Positions 36,268 through 45,978 of a stretch of 64,000 nt of DNA are shown in pieces; within the stretch, counting starts at the first letter, position 1; each line of letters starts with the position of its first letter. The notes beneath the pieces were generated by a model. The model had not been told where the DNA came from. It made no database searches and saw nothing but the letters and a program-made list of their open reading frames with translations. Both the position numbers and the translations under genes were made by a program. This stretch comes from an uncultured Mesonia sp. (lineage in GTDB: Bacteria; Bacteroidota; Bacteroidia; Flavobacteriales; Flavobacteriaceae): positions 1-64,000 of the forward strand of contig CANLVH010000014.1 in the NCBI GenBank assembly GCA_947494545.1, written 5' to 3'.

Positions 36268-37200
36268 CTACGCCTTCGGTAAGAAAACTTCTGCCATCAT
36301 ACAACGAGCGCTTCCGCCGCCAAGAGTTTCTATGGTGTGCAAATCACTGCTTAAAATCTCGCAATGTTTTTCTATTTTGGCTACTTGTCCGGGAGTTAAA
36401 CTTTGGTGCGCACGATTACTCATTACCAAGTATTTTTTACCAAAAGCACCTTGAACTTGCAGCATATTTCCGGCAAAATCGTTCATTTGCTCTACGCTAA
36501 TAGAAATAATTTCTTTGTTGTCGTCTTTAAGGCTTTTTAGCACGTTTTTGTGCTCTTTTTTATCTTCTATGGTATCTAAACAAATAACCGCAAACTCTTC
36601 TGCCACGCACATCATCACATTGGTGTGGTAAATAAGTTTCCGCTCGTTATTTACGTATTGGTAGGCGTGAAAAATTATTGGTGTAAATTCAAATTCTTCG
36701 CAAAACTCAATCAGCAATTCTTCGTTAGCGCGTGGCGAAAGGGCGCAATAAGCCTTTCGGTTGGCGCGGTCTAAAATTAAATTGCCGGTTCCTTCCAAAA
36801 AAACATTTTCTTCTTCGGCATTGCGGTAATCTACTATGTTTTTAATAGAAAAACCTTCCTTTTCCAAAGTTGTCAACACATCTTCTCTACGTTCTCTTCT
36901 GCGATTTTCGGCAAACATTGGGTACAAAGCCACATTGCCATTTTCGTGAAAAGAAACCCAGTTGTTCGGAAAGATAGAATCTGGCGTTTTATTTTCTTTA
37001 ATATCGTCTATTACCACAACTTTTACGCCCACTTTTTTTAACTTTTCTACAAAAGCATCAAACTCATTTTGGGCTTTTTGGGTAAGGTCTGCCGCATCGG
37101 CATCTATGTTTTTCTGAAAATAATTATTTACGGCCGTTTCCTCGTTCATACGGTAATCTACCGGCCTAATCATTAAAATTGTATCTGTAATCTGTTTCAT
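36268..37200 (-). CDS. ctlX: CtlX-like citrulline/arginine hydrolase (ADI superfamily)
   Basis: A 310-residue guanidino-group-modifying enzyme. ILMIRPVDYRMNEETAVNNYFQ opens the fold; FPNNWVSFH, EGTGNLILDR and IYHTNVMMCV follow, and the catalytic Cys is in LGGGSARCMMAEVFLP at the end. This set matches proteins annotated as citrulline utilization hydrolase CtlX. The exact substrate is uncertain. It is preceded by a structured element (37219-37323) and, further upstream, by a second member of the same superfamily, so the two may be a pair in arginine or citrulline breakdown. Confidence 0.85.
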   Translation of the reverse strand: MKQITDTILMIRPVDYRMNEETAVNNYFQKNIDADAADLTQKAQNEFDAFVEKLKKVGVKVVVIDDIKENKTPDSIFPNNWVSFHENGNVALYPMFAENRRRERREDVLTTLEKEGFSIKNIVDYRNAEEENVFLEGTGNLILDRANRKAYCALSPRANEELLIEFCEEFEFTPIIFHAYQYVNNERKLIYHTNVMMCVAEEFAVICLDTIEDKKEHKNVLKSLKDDNKEIISISVEQMNDFAGNMLQVQGAFGKKYLVMSNRAHQSLTPGQVAKIEKHCEILSSDLHTIETLGGGSARCMMAEVFLPKA

Positions 37201-37218
37201 TCTTTTTTAAATTTTTGG

Positions 37219-37323
37219 GCGTTCGGGCGGGCTTTCACGAGTCGCTTTTTTGTTTTGTTTTTTTGGACTGCGCTCAAAATTACAAAACAAAAAGAGCTCC
37301 AACAATCGTTCAATCCCTAACGC
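37219..37323 (-). ncRNA. Structured RNA-like element, copy B
   Basis: Read on the minus strand, outer stem GCGTT (37323-37319) pairs with AACGC (37223-37219). A 12-bp stem (37282-37293 with 37247-37258) encloses a 23-base loop. Conserved unpaired pieces are AGGGATTGAACG, GAGCTC, GTGAAAGCC and GCCCAAA, as in copy A at 28411-28514. Stem sequences differ wholly between copies but still pair. The second hairpin of copy A is missing here. It begins 3 bases after the stop of the upstream hydrolase gene and ends 18 bases before the ctlX start. Confidence 0.65.
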
Positions 37324-37325
37324 AT

Positions 37326-38240
37326 TTATTCTCTAATCAAGGGCAAAGTAGAACACCGTAACAATCCTTCTTGTTTGGCAATTTCGGCATAAGGAACTTC
37401 TTCTACCGTAAACCCATTATCGCGAAGCCATTGGTTTAATCTGGTAAAATTCTTTTCAGAAATAACCACCTCCGGCGAAATGCTAAAAATATTACTGTTC
37501 ATATTATACATTTCTTCTTTGGTGATTTCAAATACATTTTCCTTACCAAAATAATCTACCAACCAGTTATATTCTTCTTCTTCCAAAAAGCCGTTTTTAT
37601 GAATAATAGCTTTGCCTTTTCCTATTGGCTGGAAGCAACAATCTAAATGCAAAGCGTTGTTTTTTGCGTCTGTGTTGCTTTTCCGTAAATTAAAACTTTT
37701 CACTTTTTTATTAGGAAATAATTCTTGCAAAGCCTTTACTGCTTTAGTATTGGTGCGTGCAGTAATAAAATCCGGATAATCTTTTCCACGGTAAGTGCCA
37801 ACAAAAATATAGTCTTCGTGCGGCATCACATCGCCACCTTCTACGTGTATTTCTTCTTCAAATTTAACCACATTTTTTGGGTCTATTAAATCTAATACAT
37901 CTTGTATTGCTTCTATTTCCTGATCTCTATCCGGTAAAATATTGGCAATTATAAATTTATCTTCTATAACAAAACCAATATCTCTGGTAAATATTTGGTT
38001 ATACCCGTCTATAACTTTTGGTCTGTAAACCTGTACGTCATATTTTTTTAAAACTTTTTCTACGGCTGCCATTTCTTGTACCATATCTGCTTCTTCAGGA
38101 TAGGTACCGGCTTTGATGTGTTCTTTAGATTTAGGATCGTAGGTATCTTCTAAAGCCGGAGTTTTACCGGGGGTTTTAGCAATTCCTAAAACAACTTCTT
38201 TCAGTTTTGAAAATTCGTTGGTAACATGTGGTTTTAACAT
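37326..38240 (-). CDS. Arginine deiminase / dimethylargininase superfamily hydrolase
   Basis: The 304-residue protein has the pentein fold features: FTRDIGFVIEDKFIIAN with the substrate-binding Asp, HVEGGDVMPHEDYIFVG, HLDCCFQPIGKGKAIIH with the catalytic His, and LLRCSTLPLIRE with the nucleophilic Cys near residue 297. It could be a dimethylarginine dimethylaminohydrolase, an arginine deiminase-like enzyme or an amidinotransferase; the sequence does not settle this. It lies 85 bases upstream of ctlX on the same strand with structured element B between. A long hairpin separates it from gltA. Confidence 0.85.
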   Translation of the reverse strand: MLKPHVTNEFSKLKEVVLGIAKTPGKTPALEDTYDPKSKEHIKAGTYPEEADMVQEMAAVEKVLKKYDVQVYRPKVIDGYNQIFTRDIGFVIEDKFIIANILPDRDQEIEAIQDVLDLIDPKNVVKFEEEIHVEGGDVMPHEDYIFVGTYRGKDYPDFITARTNTKAVKALQELFPNKKVKSFNLRKSNTDAKNNALHLDCCFQPIGKGKAIIHKNGFLEEEEYNWLVDYFGKENVFEITKEEMYNMNSNIFSISPEVVISEKNFTRLNQWLRDNGFTVEEVPYAEIAKQEGLLRCSTLPLIRE

Positions 38241-38270
38241 ACTGCAACTTTTATTATATCTATAAAAAAG

Positions 38271-38385
38271 AAGCTGTCTAAATTTTTTGTTGTCTTTTGC
38301 AGTTTAAAGTTTACCAAAATTCATCGTAATGCTTTGGTAAGTTTATAAACCTGCAAGTTTAAGACAAGTTGCTTTTAGACAGCCT
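38271..38385 (-). terminator. Long hairpin downstream of gltA, related to the mdh hairpin
   Basis: Outer arms AAGCTGTCTAAA (38271-38282) and TTTAGACAGCCT (38374-38385) pair with a single G.U in the minus-strand transcript. Inner arms include TTTACCAAA (near 38310) with TTTGGTAAG (near 38334) and GCAG/CTGC, making a roughly 115-base imperfect hairpin with T-rich DNA after it (CTTCTTTTTT on the minus strand). It starts 24 bases past the gltA stop. The CTGTCTAAAA core is shared with 12193-12284. Confidence 0.65.
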
Positions 38386-38408
38386 CCGTTTAAACCAATC
38401 GCTTCAAT

Positions 38409-39695
38409 TTAGCGGCTTTCTATATCTTTAAAATCTCTATGGTTTTCGCCAATATAAATTTGTCTTGGACGGCCAATTGGCTCTTTACGCAAGCGCATCT
38501 CTCTCCATTGTGCAATCCAACCCGGTAAACGACCTAAGGCAAACATTACTGTAAACATTTCTGTAGGGATGCCAAGGGCTCTATAAATTATACCCGAGTA
38601 GAAATCTACATTTGGATATAGTTTTCTATCTACAAAGTAAGAATCTTCTAAGGCTTCTTTTTCTAAGCCTTTTGCTATATCTAAAATAGGATCTTCTATT
38701 CCTAACTTGTCTAATACTTCGTCTGCAGATTTTTTGATAATCTTAGCACGCGGATCAAAATTTTTATAAACGCGGTGACCAAAGCCCATTAAACGGAAAG
38801 GATCTTCTTTGTCTTTGGCTTTCTTCATATACTTTTTAGTATCGCCCCCATCTTGCTTAATACCTTCTAACATTTCTATTACCGCTTGGTTGGCGCCACC
38901 GTGCAATGGCCCCCAAAGCGCACAAATACCGGCAGAAATAGAAGCAAATAAACCAGCGTGCGAAGAGCCTACCATTCTTACTGTAGAAGTAGAACAGTTT
39001 TGCTCGTGATCTGCATGCAATATCAATAATTTATTTAATGCCGAAGAAATTGCAGGATCTACTTCGTAATTTTCATTAGGTTTTTTAAACATCATTTTTA
39101 AGATGTTGTCTACATATCCTAAAGAAGTGTCGCCATAATCTAAGGGTTGACTGTTACGTTTACGCAATGTCCAAGCTACTAATACCGGAAATTTTGCCAA
39201 TAATTTAATAATGGCATTATACATATCTTCGTCAGAGTCTACATTTACAGAGCTTGGGTTAAATGCAATTAAAGCGTTATTTAAAGAAGAAAGAACGCCC
39301 ATTGGGTGCGCAGATTTAGGAAAACCATCTAAGATTTTCTTCATCTCTTCATCTACTACAGACTCTTTTTTAATGTCTTTGTACAATTTATCGAGTTGGT
39401 CTTGCGTTGGCAACTCGCCAAAAATAAGTAGGTAAGCAACTTCTAAGAAACTAGCTTTTTCGGCCAAATCTTCAATAGCATATCCGCGGTAACGCAAAAC
39501 CCCTTCTTCGCCATTTAAAAAGGTTATGGCACTCTGGCAAGAACCGGTATTTTTATAACCCGGGTCTAACGTAATTACACCATTTGTTTCTCCTCTTAAT
39601 TTTTTGATTTCTATTCCTACTTCACCTTCGGTACCTTCAACGACTGGAAAATCGTATTTTTTACCGTTGATTTCTATGGTTGCTTTATCTGACAT
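38409..39695 (-). CDS. gltA: Citrate synthase
   Basis: Condenses acetyl-CoA and oxaloacetate, the first step of the TCA cycle. The 428 residues match the type II (E. coli-like) form with an N-terminal beta domain. Active-site residues are visible in HADHEQNCSTSTVR (His), WGPLHGGANQAVIEML (His) and GFGHRVYKNFDPRA (His and Arg); the catalytic Asp is in the VDFYSGIIYRALG stretch. LDPGYKNTGSCQS and RYRGYAIEDLA are also typical. A hairpin in the leader and a long hairpin past the stop mark it as one transcription unit. Confidence 0.97.
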   Translation of the reverse strand: MSDKATIEINGKKYDFPVVEGTEGEVGIEIKKLRGETNGVITLDPGYKNTGSCQSAITFLNGEEGVLRYRGYAIEDLAEKASFLEVAYLLIFGELPTQDQLDKLYKDIKKESVVDEEMKKILDGFPKSAHPMGVLSSLNNALIAFNPSSVNVDSDEDMYNAIIKLLAKFPVLVAWTLRKRNSQPLDYGDTSLGYVDNILKMMFKKPNENYEVDPAISSALNKLLILHADHEQNCSTSTVRMVGSSHAGLFASISAGICALWGPLHGGANQAVIEMLEGIKQDGGDTKKYMKKAKDKEDPFRLMGFGHRVYKNFDPRAKIIKKSADEVLDKLGIEDPILDIAKGLEKEALEDSYFVDRKLYPNVDFYSGIIYRALGIPTEMFTVMFALGRLPGWIAQWREMRLRKEPIGRPRQIYIGENHRDFKDIESR

Positions 39696-39725
39696 ATTCT
39701 TTAATTATTTTATTTTTTTAAGTGT

Positions 39726-39747
39726 CGCTAAATTACAAAATTTAGCG
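39726..39747 (-). promoter_or_regulatory. Perfect hairpin in gltA upstream region
   Basis: CGCTAAAT (39726-39733) and ATTTAGCG (39740-39747) form a perfect 8-bp inverted repeat around TACAAA, centred 41 bases before the gltA ATG. It could be an operator site or a leader hairpin. No T run follows it, so it is not a classical terminator. Confidence 0.5.
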
Positions 39748-39873
39748 GTAATACAGCGACCAGAAGCCGTGATATTTGCCGTTCAGTACCAAAATTTCAC
39801 ATAATTTTTACACTTCTAATAGCTAAATCTAAAGGAATGGACTTTTATTTTTGAAACTAGCTTTAAGCAAAAC

Positions 39874-39912
39874 AAAACCGCTGCCAATTTTTTAAGCTTG
39901 ACAGCGGTTTTT
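39874..39912 (-). terminator. Intrinsic terminator of eno
   Basis: AAAACCGCTG (39874-39883) pairs with CAGCGGTTTT (39902-39911), ten perfect pairs, loop 18 bases, 25 bases past the eno stop. Confidence 0.85.
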
Positions 39913-39937
39913 AAATCTTTATAAAAAAATATTAGAC

Positions 39938-41236
<1,299 letters not shown>

Positions 41237-41288
41237 TTATAATGAATGCCCGAAAAATACAAATTAACTTTAATTTTTAAGCTATAAA

Positions 41289-42401
41289 TTATGCTTTTGC
41301 CTGTTTTATGTTTTCTATAAATTCATCAAACAAATAAGACGCATCTTTAGGTCCGGGATTAGCTTCTGGGTGGTATTGTACAGAAAAACAGTTTTTATTC
41401 TTTATGCGCAGACCCGCCACCGTATGATCGTTTAGATGCAAATGGGTAATTTCTATATCTTTATTTTTTTCTAAGCTTTCTTTATCTACCGAAAATCCGT
41501 GGTTCTGTGAAGTAATTTCCCCTTTACCGGTTCGTAAATTTTTTACGGGATGGTTAATACCGCGGTGCCCATGGTGCATTTTATAGGTTTCAATATTATT
41601 GGCCAATGCAATGACTTGATGCCCTAAGCAAATCCCGAAGAGTGGTTTATTTTCTTCTAAAATATTTTTTGTTAATTCTATGGCTTCTTTTAATGGCTCC
41701 GGATCTCCTGGTCCGTTAGATAGAAAGTACGCATCGGGGTTCCACTCTTCCATCTCGGCATAAGTTGCGTTGTACGGAAAGACTTTTACGTAGCAGTCAC
41801 GTTTAGCTAAATTTCTAAGAATATTTTGCTTTATACCAATATCTAAAGCAGCTATCTTATAGCTCGCGTTTTCTTTACCAACAAAGTAAGGTTCTTTTGT
41901 AGAAACTTTTGAGGCCAACTCATAGCCTTTCATATCCGGAATTTCTGCCAGTTGTTTTTTTAGACTTTCTATATTGTCTACTTCCGTAGAAATTACAGCA
42001 TTCATTGCGCCGTGTTCGCGTATATATGCCACCAAAGCACGGGTATCTACATCTGCAATGGCAAGTAATTTATGTTCTTTAAGGAAATTTTCTAAAGAGC
42101 CGGAAGCTTTTTTACGCGAATAATTGTAACTGAAATTTTTACAAATTAAACCGGCAATCTTTACGGAATTTGACTCTACATCTTCTTCATAAGTGCCATA
42201 ATTACCAATATGTGCGTTGGTAGTAACCATAATTTGACCGCAGTAAGACGGATCTGTAAAGATTTCTTGATAACCCGTCATACCGGTATTAAAACAAACT
42301 TCTCCAAAAGAAGAACCTTGCATTTGTCCTATAATTTTACCGTGAAAGATGGTACCATCTTCTAATAAAACGATTGCTTTTTGCCGATTTTGATACTGCA
42401 T
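41289..42401 (-). CDS. carA: Carbamoyl-phosphate synthase small subunit
   Basis: Glutamine amidotransferase subunit that supplies ammonia for carbamoyl phosphate, used in pyrimidine and arginine synthesis. The 370 residues have the N-terminal CPSase small-chain domain (LLEDGTIFHGKIIG, CFNTGMTGYQEIFTDPSY) and the class I amidotransferase domain with the Cys nucleophile in FGICLGHQVIAL and the His-Glu pair in QYHPEANPGP. carB is not next to it in this window. It lies downstream of rplQ, separated by that gene's terminator. Confidence 0.97.
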   Translation of the reverse strand: MQYQNRQKAIVLLEDGTIFHGKIIGQMQGSSFGEVCFNTGMTGYQEIFTDPSYCGQIMVTTNAHIGNYGTYEEDVESNSVKIAGLICKNFSYNYSRKKASGSLENFLKEHKLLAIADVDTRALVAYIREHGAMNAVISTEVDNIESLKKQLAEIPDMKGYELASKVSTKEPYFVGKENASYKIAALDIGIKQNILRNLAKRDCYVKVFPYNATYAEMEEWNPDAYFLSNGPGDPEPLKEAIELTKNILEENKPLFGICLGHQVIALANNIETYKMHHGHRGINHPVKNLRTGKGEITSQNHGFSVDKESLEKNKDIEITHLHLNDHTVAGLRIKNKNCFSVQYHPEANPGPKDASYLFDEFIENIKQAKA

Positions 42402-42428
42402 TATAAATAGTTATTTAAAGTATGGGTT

Positions 42429-42464
42429 AAAAAAAAGGGACAAACACAAAAGCGTTTATCCCTT
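42429..42464 (-). terminator. Terminator of the alpha operon (after rplQ)
   Basis: AAGGGACAAAC (42435-42445) pairs with GTTTATCCCTT (42454-42464). The one difference is a G.U pair in the minus-strand transcript, and there the stem is followed by eight T (A run 42429-42436). This marks the end of the long ribosomal transcript. Confidence 0.85.
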
Positions 42465-42492
42465 ATAAAATTAAATAATTGAATATTTTATT

Positions 42493-42996
42493 CTATTCTT
42501 CCTCATTAGAAGTTTTTTTATCTTCCGCAGGAGTTTCTTTACCTTCTGTTTGAGTAGCTTCTACCGGTTTATTCTTTTTACCGCCTCTTCTACTTCTTCT
42601 GGTAGATTTTTTCTTGCTAGCCTCTTTGTTGTAAATATCGTTAAAATCTACAAACTCTATCATTGCCATTTCTGCATTATCTCCCAAACGATTACCCAAT
42701 TTGATTATTCTTACATAACCTCCTGGTCTGTCGCCTACTTTTGGAGCTATCTCGCGAAACAATTCTGATACTGCATACTTATCTCTTAGTTTAGAAAAAA
42801 CCAAGCGTCTGTTATGCGTGGTATCTGCTTTAGATTTAGTTACCAAAGGCTCTATAAACTGGCGTAAAGCTTTTGCTTTAGCTACTGTAGTATTTATGCG
42901 TTTATGCTCTATTAAAGAACTTGCCATGTTTGCAAACATAGACTTTCTATGAGCAGTCTTTCTACTTAAATGATTAAATTTCTTTCCGTGTCTCAT
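42493..42996 (-). CDS. rplQ: 50S ribosomal protein L17
   Basis: Large-subunit protein. The N-terminal core [29 protein letters not shown] and [20 protein letters not shown] is strongly conserved. At 167 residues it exceeds the usual ~120-130 because of a charged, low-complexity tail from about residue 130 ([17 protein letters not shown], then Glu/Thr-rich), a common trait in Bacteroidota. It is the last gene of the alpha operon and is followed by a terminator. Confidence 0.97.
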   Translation of the reverse strand: MRHGKKFNHLSRKTAHRKSMFANMASSLIEHKRINTTVAKAKALRQFIEPLVTKSKADTTHNRRLVFSKLRDKYAVSELFREIAPKVGDRPGGYVRIIKLGNRLGDNAEMAMIEFVDFNDIYNKEASKKKSTRRSRRGGKKNKPVEATQTEGKETPAEDKKTSNEEE

Positions 42997-43060
42997 TTTC
43001 TTAGATGTTAGAAGATAAGCTTAAAGCAAGAAACTACTTACTTTAAGCTTACGTCTATTT

Positions 43061-44053
43061 TTAGTCTTTATCTAATTTATATTTTGAAAGATCCATACCG
43101 AAATTTAAGCCTTTAACGCTCACTAATTCTTCTAGCTCTGTTAAGGATTTTTTTCCGAAGTTACGGAACTTCATCAAATCGTTTTTATTGTATGCTACCA
43201 AGTCTCCCAAGGTATCTACTTCTGCCGCTTTTAAGCAATTTAATGCTCTTACCGAAAGATCTAGATCTACCAATTTGGTTTTTAGCAATTGGCGCATATG
43301 TAACGATTCTTCGTCATAGGTTTCAGTTTGCGCAATCTCATCAGACTCTAAAGTTATACGCTCATCAGAGAATAACATAAAGTGGTGAATCAAGATTTTT
43401 GCTGCTTCTGTTAATGCATCTTTAGGATGTATAGAACCATCTGAACTAATCTCGAAAACCAATTTCTCATAATCGGTTTTTTGTTCTACACGATAGTTTT
43501 CTATGCTGTATTTTACGTTTTTGATTGGCGTAAAGATACTATCGGTAAAAATGGTTCCCAACGGGGCACTAGATTTTTTATTTTCTTCAGCAGGAACGTA
43601 GCCTCGACCTTTTTCTATGGTAAGCTCTAGGTTAAGACTAACGTCTTTCTCCATATTGCAAATTACCAAATCGGGGTTTAACACCTGAAATCCGGAAATA
43701 AATTTTTGAAAATCACCGGCGGTTAATTGTTCCTTACCGGAAACCGCCACCGTAATGGTTTCGTTATCAACTTCTTCTATTTGACGCTTAAAACGCACTT
43801 GTTTTAAATTAAGAATCATTTCGGTAACGTCTTCTACAACTCCCGAAATGGTAGAAAATTCGTGTTCTACACCTTCTACGCGAACAGATGTTATTGCAAA
43901 ACCTTCTAAAGAAGATAACAGCACTCTTCTTAAAGCGTTACCAACTGTAAGCCCGTAACCCGGTTCTAAAGGACGAAATTCAAATTTGCCTTCGAACTCG
44001 GTCGAGTCTATCATGATAACTTTATCGGGCCTTTGAAAATTTAATATTGCCAT
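43061..44053 (-). CDS. rpoA: RNA polymerase alpha subunit
   Basis: The 330-residue protein has the N-terminal dimerisation domain ([32 protein letters not shown]) and, after a flexible linker near residue 240, the C-terminal domain ([23 protein letters not shown], then [13 protein letters not shown]) that contacts promoter DNA and activators. It lies between rpsD (23 bases upstream) and rplQ, the standard alpha operon order. Confidence 0.98.
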   Translation of the reverse strand: MAILNFQRPDKVIMIDSTEFEGKFEFRPLEPGYGLTVGNALRRVLLSSLEGFAITSVRVEGVEHEFSTISGVVEDVTEMILNLKQVRFKRQIEEVDNETITVAVSGKEQLTAGDFQKFISGFQVLNPDLVICNMEKDVSLNLELTIEKGRGYVPAEENKKSSAPLGTIFTDSIFTPIKNVKYSIENYRVEQKTDYEKLVFEISSDGSIHPKDALTEAAKILIHHFMLFSDERITLESDEIAQTETYDEESLHMRQLLKTKLVDLDLSVRALNCLKAAEVDTLGDLVAYNKNDLMKFRNFGKKSLTELEELVSVKGLNFGMDLSKYKLDKD

Positions 44054-44076
44054 ATTGTGAGTTCTGTCTGTTAAAA

Positions 44077-44682
44077 TTATTTCGAATATAATTCGACAAT
44101 AAGTTGTTCGTTTATATTTTCAGGAATTTGAATCCTTGTTGGCACCGCTACAAAAGTTCCTTCTTTTTTCTCGCTGTTCCAAGTAATCCATTCGTAAACG
44201 CTGCTTGCATTTTCTAAAGATTCTTGAATAGCATTTAAAGATTTTGATTTTTCACGTACGCCTACTACATCACCAGCTTTTAGTTGGTACGATGGTATAT
44301 TTACAATTTTACCGTTTACAGTAATGTGACGGTGCGATACTAACTGTCTTGCACCTCTTCTAGAAGGAGAAACGCCCATTCTAAACACTACGTTGTCTAA
44401 TCTAGACTCGCATAGTTGTAACAAAACCTCCCCTGGAATACCACGGGCTGCAGTTGCTTTTTTAAACATATTACGGAATTGGCGCTCTAAAATACCATAG
44501 GTATATTTGGCTTTTTGCTTTTCCATAAGTTGGATGGCATATTCCGATTTTTTTCCGCGACGACGGTTATTACCGTGTTGTCCCGGTGGGTAATTTCTTT
44601 TTTCGAAAGACTTATCGTCTCCGTAAATAGCTTCACCAAATTTACGCGCTATTTTTGTTTTTGGACCAGTATATCTTGCCAT
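44077..44682 (-). CDS. rpsD: 30S ribosomal protein S4
   Basis: Primary 16S rRNA-binding protein; in E. coli also the translational repressor of the alpha operon. The 201 residues show the start [21 protein letters not shown] and the S4 domain ([30 protein letters not shown]). The N-terminal zinc-type cysteines are absent (C- form). An 84-base gap with a hairpin separates it from rpsK. Confidence 0.98.
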   Translation of the reverse strand: MARYTGPKTKIARKFGEAIYGDDKSFEKRNYPPGQHGNNRRRGKKSEYAIQLMEKQKAKYTYGILERQFRNMFKKATAARGIPGEVLLQLCESRLDNVVFRMGVSPSRRGARQLVSHRHITVNGKIVNIPSYQLKAGDVVGVREKSKSLNAIQESLENASSVYEWITWNSEKKEGTFVAVPTRIQIPENINEQLIVELYSK

Positions 44683-44695
44683 TGAATTTAAATTT

Positions 44696-44754
44696 AAAAG
44701 GTGATTATGAATTAAGGTCTAGAAATAAATCCTTCGATAATCGTAATACCTTTT
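44696..44754 (-). promoter_or_regulatory. Hairpin in the rpsK-rpsD gap
   Basis: Arms AAAAGGT plus GATTAT (44696-44708) pair with ATAATC (44737-44742) and ACCTTTT (44748-44754), with GTAAT bulged at 44743-44747. That is 13 pairs lying 14 bases before the rpsD start, in the longest gap of this operon half. It could be an S4-type autoregulatory site or an mRNA-stability element; there is no T run after it. Confidence 0.45.
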
Positions 44755-44766
44755 AGTTATACTTAA

Positions 44767-45150
44767 TTATACTCTTCGTTTTTTAGGAGGTCGGCAACCG
44801 TTATGTGGCACCGGGGTAATATCTATAATTTCTGTTACTTCTATACCGCCATTATGAATAGAACGGATAGCAGATTCTCTACCATTACCAGGGCCTTTTA
44901 CATAAACCTTTACCTTTTTTAGGCCGGCTTCGCTTGCTACTTTTACTGCGTCTTCTGCAGCTAATTGAGCAGCGTAAGGTGTATTCTTTTTACTACCTCT
45001 AAAACCCATTTTTCCTGCGGAAGACCAAGCAATAACGTCTCCTTTTTTGTTGGTTAAAGAGACAATGATGTTATTGAAAGATGCAGTAACATGCGCTTCT
45101 CCAAAAGCATCAACGTTTACTTTACGTTTTTTTACTGTAGACTTTGCCAT
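44767..45150 (-). CDS. rpsK: 30S ribosomal protein S11
   Basis: Platform protein of the small subunit. The 127 residues end in the conserved [18 protein letters not shown] and contain [18 protein letters not shown]. It follows rpsM by 10 bases in the alpha operon. Confidence 0.98.
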   Translation of the reverse strand: MAKSTVKKRKVNVDAFGEAHVTASFNNIIVSLTNKKGDVIAWSSAGKMGFRGSKKNTPYAAQLAAEDAVKVASEAGLKKVKVYVKGPGNGRESAIRSIHNGGIEVTEIIDITPVPHNGCRPPKKRRV

Positions 45151-45160
45151 ACTTTACTTA

Positions 45161-45535
45161 TTATTTAGTTACTTTTTTCTTGTTAGCAACTGTTTTTCTT
45201 CTTCCTTTACGTGTTCTAGAGTTATTCTTAGTACGTTGACCTCTAAGTGGCAATCCGGATCTATGACGAATTCCTCTGTAGCAACCAATGTCCATCAAAC
45301 GTTTGATGCTCATTTGCACTTCAGAACGCAATTCTCCTTCAATTGTGTAATTACCAACTGCTTCTCTAATTTTACCAATTTCTTCATCGGTCCAATCAGA
45401 TACTTTTTTACTTTCATCTACTTTGGCAGTAGCCAAGATAGCTTGGGCTCTACTTTTACCAATTCCGAAGATATAGGTCAATGCTATAACTCCTCGCTTT
45501 TGTTTGGGTATATCTACACCTGCAATTCTTGCCAT
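45161..45535 (-). CDS. rpsM: 30S ribosomal protein S13
   Basis: Head protein contacting tRNA and the large subunit. The 124 residues start [20 protein letters not shown] and include [22 protein letters not shown] and a basic tail. The rpmJ stop lies 2 bases upstream, so the two are coupled. Confidence 0.98.
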   Translation of the reverse strand: MARIAGVDIPKQKRGVIALTYIFGIGKSRAQAILATAKVDESKKVSDWTDEEIGKIREAVGNYTIEGELRSEVQMSIKRLMDIGCYRGIRHRSGLPLRGQRTKNNSRTRKGRRKTVANKKKVTK

Positions 45536-45537
45536 AA

Positions 45538-45654
45538 TTAGCCTTGTCTTTGTTTAAATCTAGGATTCTTTTTATTAATTACGTAAAGCCTGCCTTTTCT
45601 GCGAACAATCTTACAGTCGGCGCTTCTTTTCTTTACTGATGCTCTAACTTTCAT
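45538..45654 (-). CDS. rpmJ: 50S ribosomal protein L36, zinc-free form
   Basis: A 38-residue gene found by translating between rpsM and inf[21 protein letters not shown] then [18 protein letters not shown]. Zinc-binding L36 has Cys at 11, 14 and 27 and His at 33. Here only the Cys at 14 remains; the others are Ser, Asn and Phe. This is a C- type L36. It is the first gene after the internal promoter at 45719. Confidence 0.93.
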   Translation of the reverse strand: MKVRASVKKRSADCKIVRRKGRLYVINKKNPRFKQRQG

Positions 45655-45718
45655 CTCTATTGTTTTTTGCAACCAATTTTAGTGCTCTCAAAAATTGATA
45701 TTATATTTTTTCGAGTTG
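45655..45718 (-). promoter_or_regulatory. Leader of the rpmJ-rpsM-rpsK-rpsD-rpoA-rplQ transcript with hairpin
   Basis: Contains CAATTTT and AAAATTG arms (45674-45680 and 45691-45697 region), and the outer TTTTGCAAC (near 45666-45674) matches GTTGCAAAA (near 45715-45723), which overlaps the promoter box. A folded leader at the start of an operon encoding S4 is a candidate for ribosomal-protein feedback. No family match was tested. Confidence 0.45.
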
Positions 45719-45726
45719 CAAAACTA
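45719..45726 (-). promoter_or_regulatory. -7 promoter box for the alpha operon (TAGTTTTG)
   Basis: The minus strand reads TAGTTTTG, an exact TAnnTTTG match, 65 bases before the rpmJ ATG in the 106-base gap after infA. Confidence 0.55.
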
Positions 45727-45760
45727 CGAAAAAAAATATAAATAACACATTTATTGGTAA

Positions 45761-45976
45761 TTAGTATCTATAGGTTATACGAGCCTTGGTTAAATCGTAC
45801 GGGCTCATTTCTAATTTTACTTTATCGCCAGGTAAAAGTTTGATATAATGCATTCTCATTTTACCTGAAATATGCGCGGTAACTATGTGCTCATTTTCTA
45901 ATTCTACTCTAAACATAGCGTTAGATAATGCTTCTACTATAGTACCGTCTTGTTCTATTGCTGGTTGTTTTGCCAT
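45761..45976 (-). CDS. infA: Translation initiation factor IF-1
   Basis: The 71-residue OB-fold protein binds the ribosomal A site during initiation. [30 protein letters not shown] and [22 protein letters not shown] are typical. It starts 2 bases after the secY stop, so it is the last gene of the spc transcript. Confidence 0.97.
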   Translation of the reverse strand: MAKQPAIEQDGTIVEALSNAMFRVELENEHIVTAHISGKMRMHYIKLLPGDKVKLEMSPYDLTKARITYRY

Positions 45977-45978
45977 AA

